Shown piece by piece: positions 40,456 to 49,127 of a stretch of DNA of 64,000 bases. Under the pieces are notes generated by a model that saw only the letters and a list, made by a program, of their open reading frames with translations, did not search any database and was not told the origin of the DNA. The stretch is taken from the NCBI RefSeq assembly GCF_003667825.1, contig NZ_CP033043.1:373001-437000 (forward strand), read 5' to 3'. How positions within the stretch are numbered: position 1 is the first letter of the stretch; each line of letters begins with the position of its first letter. A program made the translations under genes and the position numbers. Source of the stretch: Metabacillus litoralis. GTDB lineage: Bacteria; Bacillota; Bacilli; Bacillales; Bacillaceae.

Positions 40456-40854
40456 TTGTTGATAAAGCCCGAGGGTATTCATCATGTTAGTCTTTCTGTA
40501 ACAGATTTAAACAAAGCAAAGCAATTTTATGGGACAGTTTTAGGCTTTAAAGAGATAGAGCGACCGAAATTCGACTTTCCAGGTGCATGGTACCAAATTG
40601 GGACTCAGCAACTACATTTAATTGTTGATGAAGTTTCTTCTACACTACGAAAAGTAAATGAATTGAACTCTAGAGAAGGTCACTTTGCTATTAGAGTAAA
40701 CGATTATGAGGAAACTCTTACGTACTTGAAGGACCAAGGAGTTCCTATCTTAGAAAAACCAAAAAGCAAAAGCAGATTTGCGCAAATTTTTTGCATGGAC
40801 CCTGACTTTAACTTAATTGAATTTAATGTGGATCAAGAAACGATGAATAAGTGA
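40456..40854 (+). CDS. VOC-family (glyoxalase/dioxygenase-like) protein
   Basis: A protein of 131-132 residues built of two beta-alpha-beta-beta-beta units. The first reads GIHHVSLSVTDLNKAKQFYGTVLGF (about 6-30), the second begins HFAIRVNDYEE near 77. The end DPDFNLIEFNV carries the typical terminal glutamate metal ligand. The enzyme activity is not predictable. The start is TTG 40456 or 40459 after AAAGGAG. It may be co-transcribed with the upstream regulator (34-base gap). Confidence 0.78.
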   Translation: MLIKPEGIHHVSLSVTDLNKAKQFYGTVLGFKEIERPKFDFPGAWYQIGTQQLHLIVDEVSSTLRKVNELNSREGHFAIRVNDYEETLTYLKDQGVPILEKPKSKSRFAQIFCMDPDFNLIEFNVDQETMNK

Positions 40855-40861
40855 AACTTTG

Positions 40862-41245
40862 GGGAATGAAGATCGTTACGAGTGCGAAATGCTTGGGAGA
40901 TGTACTTCATCAAGGGAATGAAGACTATTACGAGTACGAAATGTATGGGAGATGTACTTCATCAAGGTGATGAAGACTATTAGGAGTGAGAAATGCTTGG
41001 GAGATGTACTTCATCAAGGGAATGAAGACCAATACGAGTACAAAATGCTTGAGAGATGTACTTCATCAAGGTGATGAAGACTATTAGGAGTGAGAAATGC
41101 TTGGGAGATGTACTTCATCAAGGTGATGAAGACCATTACAAGCACGAAATGTTTAAGAGATGTACTTCATCAAGGGAATGAAGACCAATACGAGTGCGAA
41201 ATGCGATGAAAGATGTACTTCATCAAGATGATGAAGACCATTTCA
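40862..41245. repeat. 52-bp tandem satellite, about 7.5 units
   Basis: Units begin (counting from CAAGG) at 40911, 40963, 41015, 41067, 41119, 41171 and 41224; a partial first unit starts at 40862. Each holds GAGATGTACTTCATC and a hairpin CTTCAT-N7-ATGAAG or CTTCATC-N5-GATGAAG. The period is not a multiple of three and no long frame crosses it. The rest of the gap up to 41363 is AT-rich and holds no gene I can see. Confidence 0.92.
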
Positions 41246-41363
41246 TTTAATAATCCCAGTAAAAATGTACTTCATGAATGAAAAATAGTTCTTTTCGGGA
41301 AAATGACATTTCAATTTTTCCCTCATTACCCCTATTTTATAGAAAATCTTGAAAACTAAAAAA

Positions 41364-41390
41364 GGATGAGCTTAAAAAAGCTCATCCCTA
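41364..41390 (-). terminator. terminator of the lactonase gene
   Basis: GGATGAGCTT/AAGCTCATCC with a 4-base loop; six T follow on the minus strand. Confidence 0.8.
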
Positions 41391-41394
41391 TACA

Positions 41395-42444
41395 TTATTT
41401 TACATTCAAAAACTTCACACAAACTGGATCTGGAACAGATACTTGTGAGTCAAGCAAGCTAAGTTTACCTGATTCTGTATCTCGGGCAAATAACACAAGG
41501 TTACTGCTTTCCTGGTTAGATGCGACAATGAATTTCTCAGTAGGATCTAACGCGAAATCACGCGGCCAATTTCCTTCTGTTGATGTAAATTCAATGAATG
41601 AAAGCTCACCGTTTTCTTGATTTACACGATAAACAGCGATGCTATCATGCCCACGATTGCCTGCATAAACAAAGCGGCCGTCAGATGAAATATGGATTGC
41701 GCTTCCTTGACTATTTTCCGTGAAATCTTCGGGAATGGCCGGGCTGTATTGAAGCTCTGTGAACACGCCTGTGTCAGAATTATAGCTTAAAGTAATCACT
41801 TCATTACTTAACTCTGTCATAACATAAGCATATTTTCCATTCGGATGGAATGTAATATGTCTTGGGCCGCTTCCAGCTTTCACAAGTAATGTATGAGCTT
41901 CTTCCAATTTTCCATTGTTAATTTTATAAGAAATAATTTTATCGATTCCTAGATCAACTGCAACGACATATTTTTCATCAGGAGTGAAGCCTGAATAATG
42001 CGTATGAGGTTTTTCTTGTCTTTCATGTGGCCCTTGACCTGAATGTTCAATAACTGAAGCAACAGAATTGATGGAACCATCATCATTTGTTGGGAAGAAT
42101 TCTACTGTTCCTTTGTGGTAGTTAGCTGTCACAACTTGTTTATTTTGACTGTCTACACTTACGTGACATGGTGAAGCACCGTCAAGCAGCTGTTTATTAA
42201 TGGCTGTAAGATCACCTGTTACACGGTCAACTGCATAAGAGGCAACACCGCCTTGGTTTCCTTCCTTTACAACTGCATAAAGATTTTTATTGTCTTGGCT
42301 TAAATTTACATATGTAGGGTTGTCCAATTCAGCAACAGCTTTAACATCACTTAGTTTTCCTGCATCTGTGTCTAAGGTAAAGCTGTAAACTCCTTTACTA
42401 TCACCTTTTGTGTATGTACCAACATAACCGATTAATTTTGACAA
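41395..42444 (-). CDS. pgl: 6-phosphogluconolactonase-type seven-bladed lactonase
   Basis: A 349-residue beta-propeller enzyme of the YbhE/Pgl type, which hydrolyses 6-phosphogluconolactone in the oxidative pentose phosphate pathway. GYVGTYTKGDSKGVY at the N-terminus, PHTHYSGFTPDEKYV near 155 and GSGPRHITFHPNGKYAYV near 200 are family landmarks. The open frame begins six codons earlier, but the AAAGGAG site is eight bases before TTG 42444 and only two from the in-frame ATG, so TTG is preferred. Confidence 0.85.
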   Translation of the reverse strand: MSKLIGYVGTYTKGDSKGVYSFTLDTDAGKLSDVKAVAELDNPTYVNLSQDNKNLYAVVKEGNQGGVASYAVDRVTGDLTAINKQLLDGASPCHVSVDSQNKQVVTANYHKGTVEFFPTNDDGSINSVASVIEHSGQGPHERQEKPHTHYSGFTPDEKYVVAVDLGIDKIISYKINNGKLEEAHTLLVKAGSGPRHITFHPNGKYAYVMTELSNEVITLSYNSDTGVFTELQYSPAIPEDFTENSQGSAIHISSDGRFVYAGNRGHDSIAVYRVNQENGELSFIEFTSTEGNWPRDFALDPTEKFIVASNQESSNLVLFARDTESGKLSLLDSQVSVPDPVCVKFLNVK

Positions 42445-42639
42445 TTTCATATCTCCTTTCAAATGTGCTATTTCTCATTATATCGTTAGTTTCATCTGTT
42501 CAACAACATTAATGGCTGTTTTTATGGTATTAAGCCGAAGAGTTTCAAATATACACTTGAAGTACAAAAAGATTCTATCAATTCATCAGGCTATGCTAAT
42601 ATAATAGTATTTATATGAAAATGAAAGGAAGTAAAATTC

Positions 42640-44355
42640 ATGCTAAGGCGGTTTTATTCGTACTATATACCTCATAAAAAATTATTTATTATTGATTTTA
42701 GTAGTGCTATTATCGTGGCTCTTTTGGAGTTAGCATTTCCATTAGCAGTTCAGTGGTTTATCGATTCACTGCTTCCGAGTGAAAACTGGTCTGCTATAGT
42801 TTCTGTTAGTATCGCCTTGCTTTTGTTATATATTATTAGCACGTTCTTACAATATATTGTGAACTATTGGGGACATATGCTTGGAATTAATATTGAAACA
42901 GATATGAGAAAACAATTGTTTCAACATGTACAAAAGCAATCATTTAAGTTTTTTGACAATACCAAAACAGGAAATATTATGAGCCGGATTACAAATGACC
43001 TAATGGATATAGGTGAGCTTGCGCATCATGGTCCGGAAGATTTATTTATTTCTATTATGACCTTTGTAGGGGCTTTTTGGATTATGTTCACTGTAAATGC
43101 GAGGCTTGCGTTGGTTGCTTTGTTTATTTTACCGTTTTTAGGATGGCTTATTATTGTAAGTAATTTAAAGATGAATCGTGCCTGGAAGAAAATGTACGGT
43201 GAAATTGCTGATGTGAACTCACGGGTGGAGGACAGTGTTTCTGGCGTTCGGGTTGTACAATCTTTCACCAACGAAAAATTCGAAAATGAACGGTTCTCAG
43301 TTAACAATTTAAAATTCCGTAAAGCTAAGCTTGGTGGATATAAAGTAATGTCCTTTAGTCTATCAGGAATTTATATGATGACAAGATTTGTTACGTTGGC
43401 TGTACTCGTAGTAGGTGCCTGGTTAAGTTATACTGGACAATTAACATATGGTGAGCTTGTTGGATTTGTCTTATATGTAAATGTACTATTTAAACCAATT
43501 GATAAAATTAGTGCTTTAATGGAATTATATCCAAAAGGAATGGCTGGATTTAAACGCTTTACAGAGTTGCTTGACGTGGATCCTGATGTACAGGATGTAA
43601 AGGACGCAGTTGAAGTAAAATCATTACGTGGGGATATAGCGTTCAATGAAGTTACCTTTGGTTACGATCAACATAAACGAGTTCTAAATAATATCAATCT
43701 ATCCATTTCAGCTGGAGAAACCGTTGCATTTGTTGGTCCTTCAGGAGCAGGGAAAACAACAATTTGTTCATTAATTCCACGATTTTATGATGTAGAATCT
43801 GGAGAAATAAAAATTGATGGCATTGACATAAGGAATATGACAAAGCATTCTCTTCGTTCACAGATTGGAATTGTGCAACAAGATGTGTTTTTGTTTACAG
43901 GTACCTTAAGAGAAAATATCGCTTATGGAAAACTTAATGCTACTCAAGAGGAAATTGCAGAAGCGGCAAAACGTGCTCATCTAGAAAGCTTCATCGAATC
44001 ATTACCTTTTGGCTACGATACTCAAATTGGTGAAAGAGGCTTAAAGTTATCAGGTGGACAAAAACAAAGAATTGCCATTGCAAGAATGTTCTTGAAAAAT
44101 CCACCTATCTTAATATTGGATGAAGCAACGTCAGCGTTAGATACCGAAACAGAGCTTATCATTCAAAAAGCACTAACAGAGCTTTCAAAAAATAGAACAA
44201 CTCTTGTTATTGCTCACCGCCTTGCTACAATTCGTAATGCGGATCGTATTGTTGTTGTAACTGAGGACGGAATAGCGGAACAAGGGAAACATGACGAACT
44301 GATTGAACAAGGCGGAATTTTTGCTAATCTTCATCGTGTTCAATTTCAGAGATAG
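42640..44355 (+). CDS. ywjA: ABC exporter half-transporter YwjA
   Basis: A 571-residue protein with six membrane segments (about 15-300) fused to an ABC ATPase. Walker A GPSGAGKT lies near 366, the signature LSGGQKQR near 470, Walker B ILILDEATSALD near 487 and the switch His in IAHRL near 525. The N-terminal YYIPHKKLFIIDF and the HMLGINIETDMRKQLFQHVQKQS stretch are as I recall in B. subtilis YwjA. It would homodimerise and export lipids or drugs; the substrate is unproven. An AAAGGAAG site precedes the ATG. Monocistronic. Confidence 0.82.
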   Translation: MLRRFYSYYIPHKKLFIIDFSSAIIVALLELAFPLAVQWFIDSLLPSENWSAIVSVSIALLLLYIISTFLQYIVNYWGHMLGINIETDMRKQLFQHVQKQSFKFFDNTKTGNIMSRITNDLMDIGELAHHGPEDLFISIMTFVGAFWIMFTVNARLALVALFILPFLGWLIIVSNLKMNRAWKKMYGEIADVNSRVEDSVSGVRVVQSFTNEKFENERFSVNNLKFRKAKLGGYKVMSFSLSGIYMMTRFVTLAVLVVGAWLSYTGQLTYGELVGFVLYVNVLFKPIDKISALMELYPKGMAGFKRFTELLDVDPDVQDVKDAVEVKSLRGDIAFNEVTFGYDQHKRVLNNINLSISAGETVAFVGPSGAGKTTICSLIPRFYDVESGEIKIDGIDIRNMTKHSLRSQIGIVQQDVFLFTGTLRENIAYGKLNATQEEIAEAAKRAHLESFIESLPFGYDTQIGERGLKLSGGQKQRIAIARMFLKNPPILILDEATSALDTETELIIQKALTELSKNRTTLVIAHRLATIRNADRIVVVTEDGIAEQGKHDELIEQGGIFANLHRVQFQR

Positions 44356-44384
44356 GGTGGGACATTTATTGTTCCATCTTTTTT
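44356..44384 (+). terminator. terminator of ywjA
   Basis: GTGGGACA pairs with TGTTCCAT (G-U included) with a short loop and a run of six T. Confidence 0.7.
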
Positions 44385-44486
44385 ACTAATTTTTTTGAAA
44401 AGTTGGTTGCGATTACAGTTCAAATATACCAAGGGAAGGTGCTTTTTTCTTGTTTTTTTTCAATTATTCGACTTCTTGAAAACAGA

Positions 44487-44515
44487 TTGACATGGCATAC
44501 TAACTTCTGTATTTT
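44487..44515 (+). promoter_or_regulatory. sigma-A promoter of the acetate-transporter gene
   Basis: TTGACA, 17 bases, TATTTT, ending 29 bases before the ATG. Confidence 0.7.
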
Positions 44516-44544
44516 ATTTAAGTATGTTTTTTTAGGAGGAAGTT

Positions 44545-45162
44545 ATGAATAGTCATAATACACAACAAGTAAAAATTACAACAGCAGATCCCTCGGCATT
44601 AGGTTTATTTGGACTAGCAATGGTAACACTCGTTGCTTCTTCACAAAAATTAGGGTTAACAGATGGAGTTTCATTTATTTTACCATGGGCATTTTTCTTA
44701 GGTGGACTAGCTCAATTATTCGCATGTGTTCAGGATGCAAAACATAACAACATCTTTGGAACAACTGCATTTGGAGCTTTTGGTCTATTCTGGTTCGGTG
44801 TTGGAATGTCTTGGTTAATACAATTAGGAGCATTTGGTGAAGAACTAGCAGCAAATGCTGATCCCAAGCAGTTAGGTGTCGCATTCATTGGTTACCTAAT
44901 CTTTAGCGTTTATATGACAATAGGTGCAATGGAAACACATAAAGTACTATTTTTTATTTTTGTTTTCATTGATTTCTTGTTCATCGGCTTATCTTTAAGC
45001 ACGCTTGGTGTGATGCCTGAAGCAACACATATGCTTGCCGCAGTTTCAGAATTAATGATCGCCTTGCTATCTTTTTACGGATCTGCAGCTGTTGTTTTAA
45101 ATACACATTTTGGCCAAGTTGTCTTACCGATTGGGAAGCCGTTTGGTTTATTAAAAAAGTAA
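44545..45162 (+). CDS. GPR1/FUN34/YaaH-type acetate transporter
   Basis: A 205-residue protein with six membrane segments. The hallmark ADPSALGLFGLAMVTL (about 14-29) corresponds to the family NPxGLxG motif, and FGTTAFGAFGLFWF near 70 is also conserved. Members (SatP/YaaH) carry acetate or succinate across the cytoplasmic membrane. AGGAGG lies before the ATG and a strong terminator follows. Monocistronic, between ywjA and a second satellite array. Confidence 0.85.
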   Translation: MNSHNTQQVKITTADPSALGLFGLAMVTLVASSQKLGLTDGVSFILPWAFFLGGLAQLFACVQDAKHNNIFGTTAFGAFGLFWFGVGMSWLIQLGAFGEELAANADPKQLGVAFIGYLIFSVYMTIGAMETHKVLFFIFVFIDFLFIGLSLSTLGVMPEATHMLAAVSELMIALLSFYGSAAVVLNTHFGQVVLPIGKPFGLLKK

Positions 45163-45165
45163 AAG

Positions 45166-45200
45166 AAATGGAGGCTAACATTTGTTAGCCTCCATTTTAT
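45166..45200 (+). terminator. terminator
   Basis: A 15-bp perfect stem (AAATGGAGGCTAACA/TGTTAGCCTCCATTT) with a 2-base centre and following T residues. Confidence 0.9.
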
Positions 45201-45238
45201 TTGTCGTATATTGTAGAATAGTAGATAAGTTAGGTGAA

Positions 45239-45403
45239 ATCGAAGAAACATCTCGGAATCGGAGATAAACATCCGAGAATCGAAGATAAACATCTCAGAA
45301 TCGAAGATAAACATCTCGAAATCGAAGATAAACTTCTCAGAATCGAAGATAAACATCTCGGAATCGAAGATAAACTCCCGAGAATTGAAGATAAATCTTA
45401 GAA
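45239..45403. repeat. 21-bp tandem repeat, 8 units
   Basis: Units of the form ATCGAAGATAAACATCTCRGA start at 45239 (19 bp), then every 21 bp at 45258, 45279, 45300, 45321, 45342, 45363 and 45384. One strand reads as a 7-residue periodic peptide (MFIFDSE), but it lacks a ribosome site and looks like a by-product. Confidence 0.92.
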
Positions 45404-45444
45404 ATCAGTGTTAATCCGCTTGTAAAGCAAAGCTAGATATCCAT

Positions 45445-46236
45445 TTATCCCTCGTTTTCTTCAACCATAAAGGGTTTATTTACAAAGTAGTACATCCACC
45501 CCATTAAAACTCCACCACCAATTAAATTTCCAATTGTAACAGGAATTAAATTATGAATAACTCCAGCGAGTGTAAAGCTTTCAGGTGGATGAGAAACAAA
45601 AGCAATAGCAAATGTGCACATATTTGCAATGCTGTGTTCATATCCAGAAATGAAGAAGCAAAACACAAATAACATCATCGTAAAAAGTTTGGCTCCATCT
45701 CCTTGAAGTTTCATTGGGATAAAAAATGCCAAACAAACTAACCAGTTACATAGAATTCCTCGGAAAAATAACTCATAGGTGGGAAGATGAACTTTTTTAT
45801 CAGCAACACTTAATAGAAAGCCTGTTGTTTCTTTCTCTGAAAACAATCCAGTTGAAAAAATAAAAAACGCAAAAAAACATGCACCTAAAATGTTTCCAAT
45901 ATAGCTTGTAATCCAAAGCTTAATCACTGCAACCCAGCGCATTTTCTTCTGAAAAGCTGTGTAGGAGAAATAGAATGTGTTTCCAGTAAATAAATCTCCA
46001 CCTCCATAAGCGATTAAGATAATGGCAGCACCAAACGTTAATGCTGCAACGGGATAAGCAAATGGAGAATGCTCAATATAAAAGAAATTTCCTGCCTTAA
46101 AAGCAACAATCACTCCAAACCCAATAAACATGCTGGCAAGCATTGAACGTAATAGGTATCGAAGCGGACTTTTATAAAAGATCTTATGCTTCTTTAGAGC
46201 TAGTTCTTCAACTAGCAGTAAAGCCTTATTTTCCAA
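45445..46236 (-). CDS. formate/nitrite transporter (FNT family)
   Basis: A 263-residue channel protein with six membrane segments. Family landmarks include LTFGAAIILIAYGGGDLFTGNTFYF (about 85-110), NWLVCLAFFIPMKLQGD near 165, and SGYEHSIANM near 197, which carries the conserved His of the FocA/NirC gate. The open frame begins at GTG 46245, but GGAGAG is eight bases before TTG 46236, so the latter is preferred. An Fnr-like box upstream suggests anaerobic induction. Formate versus nitrite preference cannot be told. Confidence 0.85.
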   Translation of the reverse strand: MENKALLLVEELALKKHKIFYKSPLRYLLRSMLASMFIGFGVIVAFKAGNFFYIEHSPFAYPVAALTFGAAIILIAYGGGDLFTGNTFYFSYTAFQKKMRWVAVIKLWITSYIGNILGACFFAFFIFSTGLFSEKETTGFLLSVADKKVHLPTYELFFRGILCNWLVCLAFFIPMKLQGDGAKLFTMMLFVFCFFISGYEHSIANMCTFAIAFVSHPPESFTLAGVIHNLIPVTIGNLIGGGVLMGWMYYFVNKPFMVEENEG

Positions 46237-46272
46237 ATCATTCACTCTCCAAATGTAAGTATTTAGGTTTTA

Positions 46273-46315
46273 AATATAATTAAAAATTGAATGAATTACC
46301 GTGATGAAAATCACT
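46273..46315 (-). promoter_or_regulatory. Fnr-like box and -10 of the FNT gene
   Basis: CGTGA-N6-TCACT at 46300-46315 matches the Bacillus Fnr consensus TGTGA-N6-TCACT at all but one position. On the minus strand a TATATT -10 (46278-46273) places the start near 46266, so the box centre falls at -41.5, the class II activator position. Confidence 0.65.
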
Positions 46316-46410
46316 ATTATTGTTCTTTAAAAAATATTTTTTATATATAATTCTACCAACAAGAGGTAAAGTTGTTCGTGTGTCATTATATTAAGATTAT
46401 TAATAAAAGA

Positions 46411-46424
46411 TGAAAACGCTTAAA
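46411..46424 (+). promoter_or_regulatory. candidate cre site upstream of rocF
   Basis: TGAAAACGCTTAAA matches the CcpA consensus TGWAARCGYTWWCW at 13 of 14 positions. It lies 136 bases before the arginase ATG. The 46246-46559 gap is otherwise AT-rich control sequence with no gene. Confidence 0.5.
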
Positions 46425-46559
46425 TTAAAGGGTTAATACTGAACATTAAATATATCAGAATATTTATTTTTGTATACCTGTGAATATTTATACATAAATA
46501 TGTTAAGTTGAGTCAGGAAATGCCGTTAAGATACAATTGGAAAAAAAGGAGGGGTTTGG

Positions 46560-47468
46560 ATGAAAAAGCATATTTCAATCATAGGGGTACCAATGGATTT
46601 AGGACAATCAAGACGTGGGGTAGACATGGGTCCTAGTGCTATCCGTTATGCAGGTGTTGTGGAAAGGTTAGAAGAGCTAGATTATGAGATTCATGATAAA
46701 GGAGATATAGAGATTGGCAGACCAGGTAAAGATGAAGAAGCAACCCTTGGAAATAATCTTAAATATTTAAAGGCTGTAACAAAAGCCAGTGAAAAACTTG
46801 CTGAATCAGTTGATGAGGTTGTAGCAAAGGGGTCATTTCCATTAGTGTTTGGTGGTGATCATAGCATTGCAATTGGTACACTAGCTGGAATTGCTAAGCA
46901 TTATGAGAACCTGGGTGTCATCTGGTATGATGCACACGGAGATTTAAATACAGGAGACACATCTCCATCAGGTAATATCCATGGAATGCCTTTAGCGGTA
47001 AGTTTAGGTATAGGTCATCCAGATTTAACAAATATAGCTGGATATTCCCCGAAAATTAAGCCGGAAAACATCGTGATCATTGGTGCTCGTTCTTTAGATG
47101 AGGGAGAGCGAATACTTATCCGCGAAAAAGGGATTAGAGTTTATACAATGCATGAAATTGATCGATTAGGTATGACAAAGGTAATGGAAGAAGCGATCGA
47201 TTATTTAAAAGCTAGAAACATAGATGGAGTACATTTATCACTTGATTTAGATGGACTTGATCCGGATGAGGCACCAGGAGTTGGAACGCCAGTTTTAGGT
47301 GGAATAAGTTATAGAGAAAGTCACTTAGCAATGGAAATTTTAGAAGAATCAAAATTAATAACTTCTGCTGAATTTGTTGAGGTTAATCCAATTTTAGATG
47401 AAAAGAATAAAACAGCTACTGTCGCGGTAGCTTTAATGGGCTCACTTTTTGGAGAAAAATTATTATAA
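46560..47468 (+). CDS. rocF: arginase
   Basis: A 302-residue ureohydrolase that converts arginine to ornithine and urea. All manganese-binding motifs are present: GGDHSIAIGT near 97, WYDAHGDLNTGDTSPSGNIHG near 121 and SLDLDGLDPDEAPGVGTP near 226. The start MKKHISIIGVPMDLGQSRRGVD is nearly that of B. subtilis RocF. AAAGGAGG precedes the ATG. Unlike in B. subtilis it is not behind rocDE but alone, back to back with rocR. I saw no -24/-12 element; a cre-like site lies upstream. Confidence 0.93.
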   Translation: MKKHISIIGVPMDLGQSRRGVDMGPSAIRYAGVVERLEELDYEIHDKGDIEIGRPGKDEEATLGNNLKYLKAVTKASEKLAESVDEVVAKGSFPLVFGGDHSIAIGTLAGIAKHYENLGVIWYDAHGDLNTGDTSPSGNIHGMPLAVSLGIGHPDLTNIAGYSPKIKPENIVIIGARSLDEGERILIREKGIRVYTMHEIDRLGMTKVMEEAIDYLKARNIDGVHLSLDLDGLDPDEAPGVGTPVLGGISYRESHLAMEILEESKLITSAEFVEVNPILDEKNKTATVAVALMGSLFGEKLL

Positions 47469-47470
47469 CA

Positions 47471-47500
47471 GACTGAAGGGGGGCATCCCCTTCACCAGTT
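47471..47500. terminator. hairpin between rocF and rocR
   Basis: GAAGGGG-N5-CCCCTTC with further pairing of the flanking CTG/CAG, followed by TTTTA on the plus strand. It lies between convergent genes. Confidence 0.7.
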
Positions 47501-48916
47501 TTATTTAAGTTTAAATTTTCTTAAACGATATTGAAGACTCTGTCTACTAATTTGTAAAGTCTTTGCGGCTTGGGAGATATTGTAGTCATGCTCTTTTAAT
47601 ATTTTTTCTAGATATTCTTTTTCGCGATTTGTCATATAGTCTTCAAGTGTTAGGAGTTCTTTTGATTCTACTTTATCCTTTTCGTAGAATTGATTTTCAT
47701 CATATACAGCTGGATCAAGAAGTTCAGTAGCTTTTTGTTTAAAGGGAACCGGTAAGTGTGGAACGTCAATGATTGCTTCTTCGGGCTCCATCAAATTCAT
47801 TGCACCTTCAATGATATGTTCAAGTTCGCGGACATTTCCAGGCCAATCATAGGCTTCAAACAAAGCTAATACATGTTTGCTGATGCTCTTTACGTTCATG
47901 TCAAATATGTGATTAAATTTTTTCAAAAACGACTGTGCAAGTATTTGAGTATCATCCTTACGTTCCCTCAGTGGAGGAATGAATAATGAGACAACACTTA
48001 AGCGATAAAAAAGATCTTTTCTTAAATGACCATTGGCAATGGCATCAATTGGATCTTCGTTGATTGTTGCAATAACTCTAACATCTATTTTCTTATCTTT
48101 TGTATCTCCAACTCTTCTAATGGTTTTTTCTTGGAGAGCACGAAGGAGTTTTGCTTGAAGAGTTGGATTTAACGAGTTGATTTCATCAAGAAGTAACGTT
48201 CCACCCTCAGCCTGCTCGAATAAACCTGGTCTTTCAATTGATCCGGTAAAAGCTCCTTTTTTTGTGCCAAAGAGAATACCTTCTATTAAACTTTCAGGTA
48301 TTGCAGCACAATTTTGGCTAATAAATGGATAGGAGGAACGCTTACTCCCATTATGAATACTCTGGGCAAAAAGCTCTTTTCCGGTGCCAGTTTCACCAAC
48401 AATAAGGATTGAAGATGAAGTTCTTGTTGCTCGTTTACTAGCTTCAATAACCTCTGCAATCTTTATACTTTTTCCAATAATGTGATCAAACGTGAATTTT
48501 GTATCTCCCTTTTTAAGGATGTTATCTCTAATAATGCGCTCAAGGTTTGTAATATCCTTAGCTACTTCGATTGCTCCGCATATTTGCTTAGTAGAATCAT
48601 ATAAAGGGCAGGTATCATTAATTGTCGTTATTTCTTGACCATTGTGGGTAAAATACGTTTGTTTTGACTTCTTTGTAGCATTACCTCGTAAAGCTGAAAT
48701 GAGAGTGCTTTCAGTCTCATTATTAAATTTAAATAGTTCAAGAATATTTTTGCCGTGTACATTACTAGGATCCATCTCTTCAATATCAGCCATTTTTTTA
48801 TTATAAATAATTGTTTTACCATCTTTATTTATAACATGTATTCCGATGTCGATCATATTAACCAAAGTTTGAATAATGGCTTGCATTTCAGCATTCGTTA
48901 AATTATCTATTTTCAT
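47501..48916 (-). CDS. rocR: RocR-type sigma-54-dependent activator
   Basis: A 471-residue enhancer-binding protein. A PAS domain covers about 14-125. The AAA+ core covers about 145-380 with GETGTGKE near 175, a sigma-contact loop reading GAFTGS (GAFTGA variant) near 222, and LLLDEI. The C-terminal Fis-type helix-turn-helix ends in TLQISRQSLQYRLRKFKLK. It is expected to sense ornithine or citrulline and activate arginine catabolic genes through sigma-54. It diverges from rocD, whose promoter is of the -24/-12 type. Confidence 0.88.
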   Translation of the reverse strand: MKIDNLTNAEMQAIIQTLVNMIDIGIHVINKDGKTIIYNKKMADIEEMDPSNVHGKNILELFKFNNETESTLISALRGNATKKSKQTYFTHNGQEITTINDTCPLYDSTKQICGAIEVAKDITNLERIIRDNILKKGDTKFTFDHIIGKSIKIAEVIEASKRATRTSSSILIVGETGTGKELFAQSIHNGSKRSSYPFISQNCAAIPESLIEGILFGTKKGAFTGSIERPGLFEQAEGGTLLLDEINSLNPTLQAKLLRALQEKTIRRVGDTKDKKIDVRVIATINEDPIDAIANGHLRKDLFYRLSVVSLFIPPLRERKDDTQILAQSFLKKFNHIFDMNVKSISKHVLALFEAYDWPGNVRELEHIIEGAMNLMEPEEAIIDVPHLPVPFKQKATELLDPAVYDENQFYEKDKVESKELLTLEDYMTNREKEYLEKILKEHDYNISQAAKTLQISRQSLQYRLRKFKLK

Positions 48917-49062
48917 TTTTTTCCACCCTCCTAGAATAAGAATAGATTATATAAAAGAGGGGTGCAATAATAATTTGCATAATAGTAACGTGGATGATTT
49001 GGAAGTGTAAAGAAATTTTGCGATAAGATTCAAGGTAACCAATGAAATCAGGGGAATTAATG

Positions 49063-49080
49063 TTGGCATAGATATTGCAT
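49063..49080 (+). promoter_or_regulatory. sigma-54 (-24/-12) promoter of rocD
   Basis: TTGGCAT-N5-TTGCAT fits the sigma-54 consensus with exact GG-GC spacing, 48 bases before rocD. Two similar blocks (ATTTGCATAA near 48973 and TTTTGCGATAA near 49016) upstream are possible RocR sites. Confidence 0.85.
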
Positions 49081-49127
49081 AGTAGATAGATAAGAAATGT
49101 CTTATTTTTTACAAGGAGGAATATATA

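Noticed and set aside
40862..41245. CRISPR array
   Set aside because: The units are contiguous 52-bp repeats without unique spacers, and no cas gene is present.
45075..45356. Minus-strand 93-codon frame with repeated MFIFDSE units
   Set aside because: It arises from the 21-bp tandem repeat, has no ribosome site, and runs into the 3' end of the acetate-transporter gene on the other strand.
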